Origin: Venturia oleaginea
Lineage: Eukaryota > Ascomycota > Dothideomycetes > Venturiales > Venturiaceae
Direction: 5' to 3'
Length of the DNA stretch: 64,000 bases
NCBI GenBank assembly: GCA_013176395.1
Contig: JABMLP010000009.1
Location: 310,001 to 374,000, forward strand
A program made the position numbers and the translations under genes. Below are positions 1 through 11,310 of this stretch, piece after piece. Position 1 is the first letter of the stretch, and every line of letters begins with the position of its first letter. Under the pieces are notes generated by a model, which was given only the letters and a program-made list of their open reading frames with translations, was not told where the DNA came from and made no database searches.

Positions 1-659
1 ACATACGCCATGGTCGTCAACCGGAATCATCATGCACCATCACGCTTTGAATATCTAATTGTATCTTTGGCAAGCGTATACTCCCCCTTACTTTCACGAC
101 GTTGAGGTCGTGCCTGGATATGTTGTTGAACATGCTTCGCCAAGCATGATGTGAGCGGCTCAACCTTGTGAGGAAACTTTCCGAGCCCACTATCGTTGCT
201 TCTTTTCCCTTTCACCACCAAAACCCTCCCTGTATTCCACTTACTTCCTCTGCTACAAGTCTTGGAAGCTGGGCGCCCAGATCTTTCCATGCTCAGTCTC
301 TTCAGTTCGTCTGCTAGCAATATCCGTCCCCAGCAGCGGCATAGTTGCTGTCCTACCGTTTGGGAGAAATACATGCTTCTTTGTTATGGGGATCGAAATG
401 ATGGGGATGGCCCGCCTAGCATCATGTTAGCACTCCTGGATGTAGTGCAAAAAACTATGTATATAAGCCTAGGGCTTCTACCTCTTACGCCTTCTCTCAC
501 AGCAATCAGGTCGTTCTCTCATTCAATACACTCTTTATTTCTTTACTCAAAACTCTCGTTTTAAGACATCGATCCTACTGGTTAGCGACCGATTTACTCA
601 AAAGCCTTTTACTACAACTATAAAGTTTCAACCAGCATTTCTAACAACACTTCTTCAAA
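1..659. other. Upstream region of the pectate lyase gene
   Basis: No convincing gene is seen here. Reading frames on both strands are short and lack recognisable domains. The right part is the promoter and leader of the pectate lyase that begins at 660, with a TATA box at 460-467 and pyrimidine-rich stretches after it, as expected for a fungal core promoter. Confidence 0.6.
460..467 (+). promoter_or_regulatory. TATA box of pectate lyase gene
   Basis: TATATAAG lies about 200 bp before the ATG at 660 and is followed by a C/T-rich region rich in CTC and TTTC. Position and sequence fit a core promoter element; the transcription start itself cannot be seen. Confidence 0.5.
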
Positions 660-1971
660 ATGAGATTCGCATCCATCATCACTGGCCTTGTTGCCATCGC
701 TCAGGCTTCCCCATTGACCAAGCGTGCTTCTACCAGCGATGCCGCTTCGGTTGGTTATGCAACCCAGAATGGAGGTACCACGGGCGGAAAGGGAGGCAAA
801 GTTACCACTGTCTCCACACTCGCAGCTCTTACATCTGCCGCCGCTGGTGACTCGGCTGGAATTGTCATGATCTCTGGCACCATCTCCGGGGCTGGAAATG
901 TCAAGGTCAGCTCCAACAAGTCCATCATCGGAGCCAAGGGATCCAGTATGTTCAGCCTTCTCGGTCTCAGTACCACATGCTAATAGCTATTCCACAGAGC
1001 TCATCGGAATTGGTTTGACCATCAAGGCTGTCAAGAACGTCATCATCCGCAACGTTGCCATCTCCAAGGTGCTCGCAAAAAACGGTGATGCTATTGCCTT
1101 GAACAAGGCCACCAACGTCTGGATTGACCACGTTGACGTCTCATCTGATGTCTCCCACGACAAGGACTACTACGATGGACTGATCGATGTCACACATGCT
1201 TGCGACTGGGTCACTGTAAAGCTACCAACATTCACATCAACCTTCCTCACGCTTATTGAAATTACAGATCTCCAACTCCTTCATCCACGACCACTGGAAG
1301 TCTTCCCTTGTCGGACACTCTGACTCCAACGGCGGCGAGGACAAGGGTAAGTTCTGCATCCCGCTAGCCCTTTCCCGCAGTGGATTTATCAATTCATGAC
1401 CTCCAAGAATTTACTTTGATACGACATGCTCAAGTTGAGATCGATATTGATAAGTTTCTGGAACGTTTGATGAGCGACTTTGCCAGAAACTTAGCGATAT
1501 CGATCAGGTTGAGAGAGTGTTGTACAGAAGTGACCTCCTTCTTGGCGGATGTGGATCGCTGGACCATCTGTGCTCACATCAGCCTTGCTTATACTGACTG
1601 GAATCGCAGGCCACTTGACCGTTACGTACGCTAACAACTTCTGGCTCAACACTCACTCCCGTGGCCCATCTTTCCGCTTCGGAACTGGCCACGTCTTCAA
1701 CAACTACTACGAGAACGTCTCGGACGGAATCAACACCCGCAAGGGTGCCCAATTGCTCGTCGAGTCCAACGCTTTCTCCGGTTCCTCCAAGCCTCTTTAC
1801 AGCGTCAACAACGACGGTTACGCCGTGGCCAACGACAACGACTTGGGCGGTGAGACGAACACTGCACCAAAGGGCACCCTCACCAAGGTCCCTTACTCCT
1901 ACACCAAACTTGGCTCTGCAAAGGTCAAATCCGGTGTCGTTGGTGTTGCCGGACAGACTTTGTCCTTCTAA
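660..1971 (+). CDS. Secreted pectate lyase, polysaccharide lyase family 1
   Basis: The enzyme cleaves de-esterified pectin (polygalacturonate) by calcium-dependent beta-elimination outside the cell. Exons are 660-945, 998-1215, 1268-1346 and 1610-1971. The start gives a signal peptide of about 17 residues followed by a Kex2-like KR at 21-22. PL1 signatures seen are WIDHVDVSSD, DYYDGLIDVTHACDWVTIS, HWKSSLVGHSDSN after splicing, and SRGPSFRFGTGHVFNNYYEN, whose Arg is the family's catalytic base region and whose Asp residues bind calcium. Introns 1 and 2 are 52 nt each. Intron 3 (1347-1609) is 263 nt, unusually long next to these, but its phase restores the conserved GHLTVTYANN run. The TATA box at 460 and the TAA at 1969-1971 bound the gene. 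Extracellular role is inferred from the signal peptide. Confidence 0.95.
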
Positions 1972-3279
1972 ACGTGTTGCGATTACCAATTTTTTCTTGA
2001 TGGATACGAATCTTCCGAGGAAACTGAATTTATGACGCTGTGGTTTAAGATTCTTTTGTGTATAATGTTCTTGGAAAGACCCGCTCGGTTGTATTGATTA
2101 TAATTGATTGGGGGCTTTTGGGAAGCTGTCTGCATGGCTGGCGCTGTTGAATGAACTACCCTACCTGTGCTGCATTGCATAGCGCAAAACGATTAAAATT
2201 TCAGCTGCTTCTCAATACACACTTCGTTTGAAATTTGGGTTTGATTCCCTGTGAAGTGATTCGATAATCTGCCAAATCTTTCTGTTGTTCTAATTTCTCA
2301 TCACTTTTCCAAACTCGTATCTAATCCCGGATGTTACATATCCGCCGCATAGGCAATCCTCATCAACCTTTGTTTCTTCCCTCCAAATCCAATATCTTCG
2401 AAAACAGGTGGATATCTTGAAGCCTGAATACTAAGAGAACCATGGCCTAGGGGATGACACCGGGGCCGGGACATCAGTAGGCGAGATGGCTGATCCCTGT
2501 GGAAATGACGTGTACCACGGATGTACCACCACCCCGGTCACTGGAACGTGCCCCTGAGGATAGACTGACAAGGCTGACCTTATAACAACCCCTGTACATA
2601 CTTCAAACTTCCAAGCGCGTTTCTTCTGATTCTGTTCCCGGAACGAACATCTTTGTCCGGCTTGAATCCTTACTTAGAGTACCAGCGGTTGCACAAGTTA
2701 TTCTCCATTGTTCCAATATTACTTCTCCGTATCATGCGTCCTGCGACAATATCCGAACTCGATAGATTACTTGAGCTTCATACAGATAGCCTTGAAATAT
2801 ACCATACCTGACCATATATCTACAAGAAGCAACTGAGAAACGATATGCTCAAAAGCAGAGACAGGTACTGTTCCCTCGACCTGTGGGATCATGACGAATT
2901 TATCACCAAATAACGCGCCCCCTTCCTCGCATGCCGGAGTGTGCGGATGGTTGCTTACCTGGTTTGGTATTACAAGTAGAGCCTTTCTCACCACCAACTT
3001 GGTGCGTATGGAGCTCGTGACCGAACAGATTACACACTTCTAATGGTTGCTCTCACAATGGTGGCTAGCATTATCAGCATTGTCGACATAAACGTGTCAA
3101 CTAAAGCTGTGAAAAGGCTCTAACACATTCAAAAATCCAGATCGCAGAACAATTCTGATTTTGACATCATGTCCTATGACACGTCAGCCAGAACAATTAT
3201 ATACAAATCTTCTTCCGTACTTACAGGCCTTTTTCCCCGTCACAATTCTCCACACATAAAACCCTCTTCACACACAATC
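1972..3279. other. Intergenic region between pectate lyase and J-domain gene
   Basis: I see no supported gene. The right end holds the promoter of the J-domain gene, with TATATA at 3198-3203. The short frames on both strands have no family features. Confidence 0.5.
3198..3203 (+). promoter_or_regulatory. TATA box of J-domain gene
   Basis: TATATA followed by CAAATC lies 82 bp before the favoured ATG at 3280. It supports starting translation at 3280 rather than at the more upstream in-frame ATG at 3169, which lies before the TATA box. Confidence 0.45.
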
Positions 3280-4452
3280 ATGCCTCCCATAACGACTATC
3301 GATTATTACAAAGTGCTATCGGCTGAAAGAAGCGCCAGTGTAACACAAATCAAGAAAGCTTACCACGTACTGGCTCTCGAGCACCATCCCGACAAGAATC
3401 CCGACACCGACGGCACGCGGTTCAAAGTGATACTCGAAGCCTACGAAGTATCATCGGACCCTGTTAAGAAATCCGACTACGACAAGAGCCACCTCCTACA
3501 AAAGGCTCCACCAAAAACAAGCCGGTCGTGTTGGGATCAGGCGTATGCAGATACTTGGAATCTCAGAGACGCTCGACGGCCACCAACCACGGCGCGAGAG
3601 CACGCGGAGCGGTACTACCGACAAACACACCACGAAGACTCGTACCCTCCGAGTAATTACTACCCGCGTTCGCGTTCGGTATCGCCAGATCGTGTCTCCA
3701 ATTGCTCGAGTAACAACTCCGAGACTCGAGCTGCCAGCAACAACCCCGAGACTCGACGTGGCCATGTCCTAGACTCAGGCATCGAACAGGAAACGGATTT
3801 CCGTAGCCAGGAACGGCCATTCCGGGGCGTGGGAACGCCATCGTCTCGCACAATGCCCGCACCGAGCACTCAAGAATCGACACCACGTAGGAGCGCGGCG
3901 ACCTCGTCTGGAACCCGCGAATCTACACCACGCAGGAGCGAAGCCGCATCGAGCGCCAGCGAAAAGACACTCGAGAAACGCGAGCAGCCGCAGCAAAAGT
4001 CTCACGATCTCGACGTCGACTTCCTTCCTGGATGGGAAATCGAAAATACCGTACAAATCCCACCTCGTCGCTCATCCCTCGAAAGAGACGCAGAATCCAG
4101 CCTAGTCAAAGCCGTGATCGGCTGAGTCAATATCTACGTCCTGGCGACGAAGCGACGCTGGTGGTTCTTCCCTCCAAGAAAGACATTTGAAGTGACGCTC
4201 GAGAGACCTGGACACGAAACGAAAACGTTTGTCATTCCTACCAGTGTGGTTCACAACATCGGAATCTATGACTATTGGTACGAGAACGGGAGTTTGGGCA
4301 GTGCTTTGGAGATACGCACGACTCGGCTTGATGAGACGGTAGTTTGCTGGAAGTGTTGGACGGGATGTCATTGTAGGATACTTATCAATGGGAAGACGGG
4401 TGGTGGGATTGTTAGCTATCGTCGGTATAACAATCCGGGCGGTTGGGCTTGA
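3280..4452 (+). pseudogene. J-domain (DnaJ/Hsp40) protein gene with an in-frame TGA
   Basis: The N-terminal 70 residues are a J domain that would stimulate an Hsp70 ATPase: DYYKVLSAERSASVTQIKKA, the HPD motif in EHHPDKN, and KKSDYDK at its end. The middle is a Ser/Arg/Glu-rich low-complexity region with repeated RESTPRRS-like units. Translation stops at TGA 4123-4125 (281 residues from 3280), but the same frame stays open for 108 more codons to TAG-free protein-like sequence ending at TGA 4450-4452, with Trp/Tyr/Cys-rich stretches such as NIGIYDYWYENG. No plausible intron removes the TGA. The gene may encode only the short form, may be read through, or may carry a nonsense mutation (CGA to TGA is one transition). 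I list it as a possible pseudogene for that reason; the J-domain part itself is intact. Confidence 0.6.
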
Positions 4453-5888
4453 GGGGTCTTGGGCGTTGTATATAAAGTTTTGAGTGTTTCGGTTCCACCT
4501 TGATTTAGGGACGGAGAGGTCTGCGGGCTCGGATCTCGAACATTTTCAAATATGATGCAACCCTTCCATGCTTCCAATCACTCGCTGCTCTTCCTGTGCA
4601 TCATCGTATATACCAAGGTAGAGTTGTTGTTTTCCAAGTAACACCCTTCAACGAATTCACTTCACAAGTCAAACTCAAAGGTTGAAGAATTCTACACCTC
4701 GCCCTCTAAAGTCTCCGCTACGATCAAGAGAGACTATTCATCTTTGGTTTGGATCTGGATTCGAACTCTTCCATTTCTGCCAATCATTTTCTGAGACGAA
4801 CCCTCGAATCAGGATAGAAAATGTGAAGAAACTAGAGGAGTACTCAATTTCAACTCTGCTCAGTTTAGTGAAAGGTGGTGATCTCGCGTTTTAGGATGAG
4901 GGAGTTCGCTCGAAAGTCAAAGGGTTTGCAGTCGACGTTTCTGCGCTTATCTCTCTGTCGAAACTCGCTAAGATCGATAATCTGGTGGAGATTCTGGCTC
5001 AGACGCAATGGGTTCGGAGATGGAACCACTCGGTCTCTACATTTGATACTGGTGAAGATTCGTCCCTGGTAAGAAGTCTTGTTGCCGCTGGCGTCCATCA
5101 ATTCGGCTATGGCTCGGTTGAGGAAAGAAACTCAAGAGTCCCAGATCGGAACTCTTCTACTTCCAGATCGTGCCTGAAAGTAGGCCCCTCATGATCCCAC
5201 GAACTAGTCATCTCGCCGTCCGAAGACATTCCTCTAGTTGAAGATGTTATCGGGAGTTGCTGAGTATTCCTAAATTCTGCAGCCTGCCTGGAAGAATAAT
5301 CTCTACTCATTCGCTTGCGCCTCAAAATTGCTCTTCAATTGGTCCAGAAGAGCGTTCGTTAGAGCAAACCAGATTGACTCCTGGGCTGCCCTGATCTTCC
5401 CAGCAGCTTGATGACACAAGCGACCAGACTCAATTGACTTGACGGTGGAACAATCGTGCGTGACCGAGTCGACCACTTGCTGGAAGTCCAATCCAATCAT
5501 GGCATAAAAGAGCGCCGCGCTGCTTACAAGACATCCATTGCTCCATCGATGTGTGAATTGTGCTGCTTATCGGCCAATCTTGTCTTGTAGTGAGCCATCG
5601 CCGTTTCTGTGGGATGTTGGAAGGCTGTGTTGAGAGTCGTGTGAGCTTCATTACGTGTGGCTGATGTCCTTTCACCACCGCCTCTATATCAGCACAGCTC
5701 TCCCGCTCCACTGATTGCACTTCACGGCGACGTCTAAATTTCCACCCTCTTTCATCCTCCTCAGCAACCCATACCTCCAGCAAACTAAGTGAATATTTCA
5801 TCACGCGCAGCAACCAGCAAGCAGATAGTCCATGATGGTGCAAGTGATCAAGGCTAACCAAGTCTAGAACTTCGATCCGTTCACCATC
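4453..5888. other. Intergenic region, no supported gene
   Basis: Frames up to 143 codons exist on the minus strand (5430-5861) but show no domain, no biased composition and no splice logic. The end at about 5660-5888 is the leader of the next gene. Confidence 0.45.
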
Positions 5889-7058
5889 ATGTCTTCAACT
5901 CTCAGCAACATCGACTTCGAGCCCCGCATCCACGACCCCGTCAGCGGAACCGATGCCCACTGCGACCAGAAGATGCAGGACATCGACGACGAGTTCACCG
6001 GCTACAAGATGTACTCCGATCTCGCAACCTGGGAGTACGCAGCCTGGAAGAACGTCAAACTTGACGCCATTCAAGACACACGTATGACCGCCGCAAATAT
6101 CAACGAATATCACCACGTCGAGACCCTGAAAGTCAAGCCTCGTACGGATTACCTGGTCGGCCTCGGATACACCAGCCCGAGTCCATTCTCACGACAAGCG
6201 AACACAATTAACTACATCGCTCGGAAAAAGGACGATCTCCGGATGAAGTATGGAGATGACTTACGAGGAAATTCGCAGGAACTTGACCGAGCTTGGGGTG
6301 CAGTCTCGAGCAAGTTCCGGGGCATCGCGCAGACATCGGAAGGCGACTTGGATGAACACTGGCTCATAGAGCTCCAAAAACTGCGCCCAGATCTTGTGCA
6401 GCACAGCCCGCGACCTCGAGCACCGCCGATGGCAATCGTGCCAACGAACATAGAGGGGACCTCTTCTTCTGCCGCCAAGCGCCTTCGCGATGACTGGGCC
6501 GAGTCTGAAGAGTATGCAGAGTCTGAGGAGGCAGGAGGTTCAAGCCAGCCTCGCACGAAGAAGCCCCGAAGAATTATATCGCCGGCAATCCAGAAGGCTG
6601 CCAACAGCGGCACCCGCAGTTCTTCTCGACTAAAGAGCGCTGCTCGGCCTGGAGCGCAGGACGACCAAGCTGAAGTGGAATCCGACAGCGAACAGAGCGA
6701 TTACAACACTGCAAAGCCAAAAAAGGCCAAACAGCAGGGAAATGGCTCGAAGACCAAGAAGGCGCCACCGCAGTTGGCGTGGATGAATGCTCGCTTCCGC
6801 GTGCGCATGGCCGAGACCACCAAACCTAGTAACTGGAAGGTGGCCATGAGCTTGGAGTTCATGAAGAAATTCAAGTATCCACTACCTTACAAGGCCGACT
6901 ACAGCATGAAAAATTACTGGCAGCAGATGGAGGCCAGCGGACAGTTTGAACCAGGTCTTGTGTGCGATGAACAGTTCTACGACGACGCTGGCAACTATCC
7001 TGGAAAGGATGGCAGCGAAAACCACCCCAAGGTGCAGAAAGCAGCCGATAAGGAGTAA
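5889..7058 (+). CDS. Nuclear-looking orphan protein with a C-terminal motif shared with the gene at 8433
   Basis: Single-exon frame of 389 residues starting at the ATG in a good context (ACCATCATG). I do not recognise the family. The N-terminal 180 residues are acidic and aromatic. Residues about 195-295 are charged low complexity with likely nuclear localisation signals (PRTKKPRR, KPKKAKQQ, SKTKKAP). The C-terminal region contains PPQLAWMNARFRVRM, then NWKVAM, then MEASGQFEPG and NYPGK. A matching order (PPQRVWVNNWCRSRF, WSVAL, MGQFTG, NYP) occurs in the next gene on the same strand, which suggests related proteins. Function is unknown; a DNA- or chromatin-linked role is only an inference from the basic clusters. 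Confidence 0.7.
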   Translation: MSSTLSNIDFEPRIHDPVSGTDAHCDQKMQDIDDEFTGYKMYSDLATWEYAAWKNVKLDAIQDTRMTAANINEYHHVETLKVKPRTDYLVGLGYTSPSPFSRQANTINYIARKKDDLRMKYGDDLRGNSQELDRAWGAVSSKFRGIAQTSEGDLDEHWLIELQKLRPDLVQHSPRPRAPPMAIVPTNIEGTSSSAAKRLRDDWAESEEYAESEEAGGSSQPRTKKPRRIISPAIQKAANSGTRSSSRLKSAARPGAQDDQAEVESDSEQSDYNTAKPKKAKQQGNGSKTKKAPPQLAWMNARFRVRMAETTKPSNWKVAMSLEFMKKFKYPLPYKADYSMKNYWQQMEASGQFEPGLVCDEQFYDDAGNYPGKDGSENHPKVQKAADKE

Positions 7059-8346
7059 GCTGGCAGTGGTGAAGACAATGCATATGATAAATCCCCGGAG
7101 GATCCCGGATGATGAAGCAGGGGCATCTTGGAAGAGGCGAACGCGTGGTGGAGTGAGGTTGTCGGTATAAACGAGGAGGGAGGAGAGGCCCAACTGCGTG
7201 GCTCGTTCACTTTCTTGTGGTCGGTTTGTCAACTTCGTGGTCTTGAAACAATGCCAGGATTGAAGCCTCCTTCTCTGTAGCTAGCACACTTCAGGAGGCG
7301 TACCTCTTTGGACCACAGTACATGATGTGAATGATTTTAGCCAGAATCCCAAGGCTGTGCACGTATATAGATGGCAATTGAGAAACCGAACATGCTGCTC
7401 AACCCCTCCCACGAAAGGTCGGATACGGTTGTAGCATATCGAAGCACCTCGTCGCAGTGGCAGGCCAAAATTTGCAATGAATGACATGTTTCATGGCCTC
7501 CGTCTTGCAGATGATTAAGCGGTTGAGGACCAGAAAGTAGCGAAAGACGCAAGCTGCACCAGTTAACGCAAAATGGACTGAGATTTGACTTTCAGACTCC
7601 TAAGCTCAAACGCTATTTGCCTTGAGAATGCCACGATTGCCCGCCCAAATTGATCCTTGGAGTAGGCGTGCCGAGTAAGGAGTGTTGTATAGCGTAGCAG
7701 AGCTTGCTTCTGTGGCTGATGTCGTCTCCTTCAGCTTGCGGCCACATCTGGAAGCGGTTGTTACTCACCTACAAAGGCCTTCGAATACTCACCCACAACC
7801 ACACAAATCTCTTCAATAACCTCCCCGTACCACTTCGAAACATTTCATTGCTTCTTATATGCTTCTTACTGCCTCGTACTAAGTCTTGCTCGTATCCCTC
7901 ATCTCGCGTGTGCCGTGAAGACCATTCGATTGCATCGAAGTCGCGCCCACACGGTTCTTTTGGAGAAGTTCGACCACCACGGCCACACACTCTTCTGCGC
8001 ATATCCGTTGAGTCCGTCTACCATCTCTTCTAGACCCACTGCACTCGTCGTTCAGGGCCGCAGCTTTACTCTCTTCGAAGTCGCTGACATTGGACAGACG
8101 CCTTCTATCACATAGTACTCGCGCCGCAGTCTCTCCCCCAGACTCACCTCGACCAACCTCGCAACATAATCGCGTCGTCGGGCAGAGCCTACTTGCGCCT
8201 ATCGCTGCAACTTCTCATACAAGTAAGTCATCAATTGACACTGCTCACCTACATGGCTAACAATTTGCAGCTCAAAGACAACCGCGATCTCTTGCATCTT
8301 CACCGGCCGTGCTCTGCAGAATACAACCATCCAAGCTGTTGTGACA
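7059..8346. other. Spacer and probable 5' leader of the gene at 8433
   Basis: No supported gene body. The part from about 7700 looks like a transcribed leader: C/T-rich, with a canonical intron at 8223-8270 (GTAAGT to TTGCAG). The longer frames here have no recognisable features. Confidence 0.45.
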
Positions 8347-8445
8347 ATGCAAGACAAGAATTTCGAGGCTATCATCAATCGTAAGTGCGCTGTTACTCCA
8401 AGAAGCTGCAAACATGAACCAGTGAAAGGCCTATGTGCGTTTCGT
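8347..8445 (+). other. Possible upstream ORF in a spliced leader
   Basis: If the introns 8223-8270 (48 nt) and 8381-8422 (42 nt, GTAAGT to CCAG) are removed, an ATG at 8347 opens a 19-codon ORF that ends at TGA about 8444-8446, overlapping the main ATG at 8433 in another frame. Such an arrangement could reduce translation of the main ORF. In the alternative frame the spliced leader stays open into the main ORF but has no ATG. Confidence 0.35.
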
Positions 8446-9208
8446 TGAACACAATGTCTCTCGGAATGAAGAAGCGCGTCGATGCAGTCAAAGCAATCAT
8501 CATTGCAGAGATGGATTACATCGAAGAAGTGTGCAAGCGCTTGAACCGTTCGCTTCCTATGTCATGGGCGGCTTGGGAAATCCTGGGGGCTCATGCTTAC
8601 TGGGAGGAGAACCTAACGGTCAAGAACCTCGACATCAAGTTTCGCAAGTACCTCAAGGACGTCATGGCGTCGCACACAAACGAAGAGGGAAACATGGTTC
8701 TGTTCTCCGGTTGTGTATTTTACAAGTGCGCAGATGCCGGCGACGGACCGGAATTTGCACGCACGCCAGAGGACGCAGACGAGGACGAGGAACAAGGCGT
8801 AGCAGGCCTGGGAGAAGATGCACCGGATGACGAAGAGGAGGGCGAAGAAGGGGAAGAAGACGAGGACGAGTGCAGTGCTCCAGCTGGCCCCGAGGCTCAA
8901 GGCGCACAACCAGCAAGAGTCCCCAATTACAAGTACACGCCACCGCAGCGTGTGTGGGTCAACAACTGGTGTCGCAGTAGATTTGTGACGAATCCTGACG
9001 GCTCTTTAAGGATACCCCAGGGCTAGACAACTCAAATCTGAATCGACTTACAACTCAGTGGAGCGTGGCGCTGGACCGTATCAAGCAAAAATCGCTAGAG
9101 AACATCAAACAGAGCATTGCGGCGATGGGGCAGTTTACCGGAGCAATCCCCGACTACACTGATGAGAACAACTACCCGAGCAGGAGCGCAAAGAAGAATA
9201 GGAATTAG
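8433..9208 (+). CDS. Acidic orphan protein related at its C-terminus to the gene at 5889
   Basis: The frame from ATG 8433 (or 8454, 8466) runs to a stop at 9024-9026, but the coding signal continues in another frame to TAG 9206-9208. A phase-0 intron 8985-9058 (GTGACG to ACTCAG, 74 nt) would join them; a one-base frameshift near 9000-9005 is the alternative, because the second frame is open and hydrophilic from 8999. The product has a helical N-terminus, a very acidic central stretch (Glu/Asp runs at about residues 110-150), then PPQRVWVNNWCRSRF and, after the junction, WSVALDRIKQ, MGQFTG, NNYP and a basic end. This order mirrors the C-terminus of the protein at 5889. No known family is recognised. 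Confidence 0.6.
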
Positions 9209-10121
9209 GCTGAATAATGACGGCGAAGAAGCTTCACTTCCAGGTCCAGACGATGCCGACTCGGCGAGGAAGTGACAGAGCTTGCAAAAGTCTTCATAGT
9301 AACCATCAACCCATTCTTCAGCTGCGCACACGCACAGGTCATATGGACGAGTCTTTATGGGTTGCGAATAGGATGGAGAGTTTTTCTATTGGGTTCAGGC
9401 ATTGCGACAGGCGTTGTTTGCGGTCGTGGAGTGGTGGTTGAATAGCAACATCTGCGCGTCTTTGTTCTGATTCCCCGGGCCTTGCTCTTTCTACTCCATT
9501 CGCTGGCTTGGTTGTTCCAGTGTGGGTCGTTCTCTTTGCATGGCGTGGTTTGGTCTGTTGTGTGGCAATCTGCTGCTGCTTGTGGGTGGCCGGGTGGGTG
9601 AGATGACTTGGGGACTTGGGGTGGAAGCCTGGCGAAGTCCATATGCGAGATTAGAGGCCCCACCACTCACTACTAGCCTTCATCAGCCTTGCTCTCTGGC
9701 TTTCCACCAAGCATACCTTACTCCCTATTCATTCATGTGAAGTCCTTAGTCGATTCAATTCTTTACTATTGTTCTCTGTTTTCTCTACAAGAGAGACAAG
9801 AACCTAGAGACATCATAGCCCGCAAGAGAAACGATATGAAGACATCCATGAGCCTCACTGGGGCTGGCATATGATATAATTCAAGGGAGAAGACGTTCAG
9901 CACAAGAGTTGTAACGCAATGAAAATCGATCTGGGTTTTTCGAACCTACGAAGAGCACTTAGCAAGAGCCGGACGGATCAAATAACAATTTCCCCCACTC
10001 CAAACACCATGCATCGATGCACCCGCGCTACTAATGCCAGTCAAAGCCAATCCCATATATCCACATCAATCACATTTCAAAAACAGCAATACGAGTACAG
10101 CCCGCTTCCACACTACCCATC
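9209..10121. other. Intergenic region between convergent genes
   Basis: No supported gene. It lies between the 3' ends of the orphan gene at 8433 (plus) and the lectin gene (minus), so it should hold two 3' UTRs. Confidence 0.5.
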
Positions 10122-11310
10122 TCAAAATCTGTCCCTCCTGTTCTTCGTCCTCCAAGCCGTGAACCCAATATAAGCCCCTGCTATAGCAAAACCGAACATG
10201 ATGAACTTGACGAAGAACCAGGTCCAGCCTCCACTCTCCTTCTTGTTAGCCTTGCCCTGCTTCCAGCTCGTGCCAGCCTTGCTCTTCTCTTTTCCATCAC
10301 CTGCTGCACCACCTGCTGGCGCATACAAATTCTTCGTCTGCACAGAGATGATATCGTGGTCGTCACTCAGCTCTCCAGTTTCGGCGCTGAAACCAAGGTA
10401 CGCAACCGTGGGGATCTTAACGTCGCCGAGGGAGAAGCAGTTTTCCCAGTCGTTTTCATTTTTGTATTGGAGGTCTAGGACGAGAGACTTATCGGCAAAG
10501 TAGGTTAAGCGGAGTTTTGTGGGGTGGACTTGGTTGCGTATGCCTCGGGCCTGGTCATACCGTTAGCATGAAATTCTTCTTCACTAGGAAAATAATCAGC
10601 TCACGGAACAACCAGCGAGCTCATTGGCCTTTCCATCATTTTCCTTGTCGTATGGTGTCTTTCCATCGCCTAGCATAGCCATGACGTATGGGAACACGAC
10701 ACCTGGACGGTTGTTCTTGTATGTATCCAAAAAGATGCCTAGACCTTCGAATTTGTCCTTGAAGCCAAAGACAGTTCCTCCCTGAGCACGCTCTTTGGTG
10801 AGCCACATGGCCATGCCGTCGCCGTACAAAGTCCCTGAACCGCTAATCTTGAATTCGACTTCGATCTGTCATATAGTCTCAGAGTCCATGTTCTGGAATC
10901 CAGGTAACTGTGTAGCACATACCTCCCAGTTTGTAGCCGTCAAGGGCACGCGTGAGAAGATCCATCCTTCTCGTGAGGGGAGCTCTGGTGTCAGGCGAAT
11001 ATATTTATCTGTTCGAACAATTGTATCCCCGCCAAAGTCGAACCACCGACTTTGCATATCAGAGTCCAGGTAGGGCTACCATTTGGAGTTAGTACTCGAT
11101 TCGTGGAGGAGGACTGCAAGGTGGTGGCAGAAAGGGTGCACGTACAGTTGTCAAACTGTGTGTCCTAAGCTGTGAAACTGCATGTTAGCAGTGGCATGAG
11201 TTGTAGGAAGTATAGAAGCATACAGCAATGCTCTTGATATCGTCTTCTGCCTTCACCAGCACACCGGCCAGTAATGCAGATAGCCAGGCCCATGGCTTAA
11301 GGACGGCCAT
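10122..11310 (-). CDS. L-type (legume-like) lectin, ER-Golgi cargo receptor of the VIP36/Emp47 class
   Basis: Five exons on the minus strand: 11310-11224, 11169-11146, 11075-10923, 10865-10605 and 10550-10122, giving 317 residues. It begins with a signal peptide (about 21 residues). The lectin fold follows: RWFDFGGDTIVRTDKYIRLT, the conserved SGTLYGDGMAMW, GLGIFLDTYKN and the Cys pair AGCS and ENCFSLGD. A single membrane span lies near the C-terminus (WFFVKFIMFGFAIAGAYIGF) with a short cytosolic tail KNRRDRF that ends in a hydrophobic residue, compatible with ER exit; there is no KKXX. The family binds high-mannose glycans on secretory cargo in the early secretory pathway. Exon 2 is only 24 nt. 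The start is shared with a 313-bp divergent promoter facing TIM13. Confidence 0.9.
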
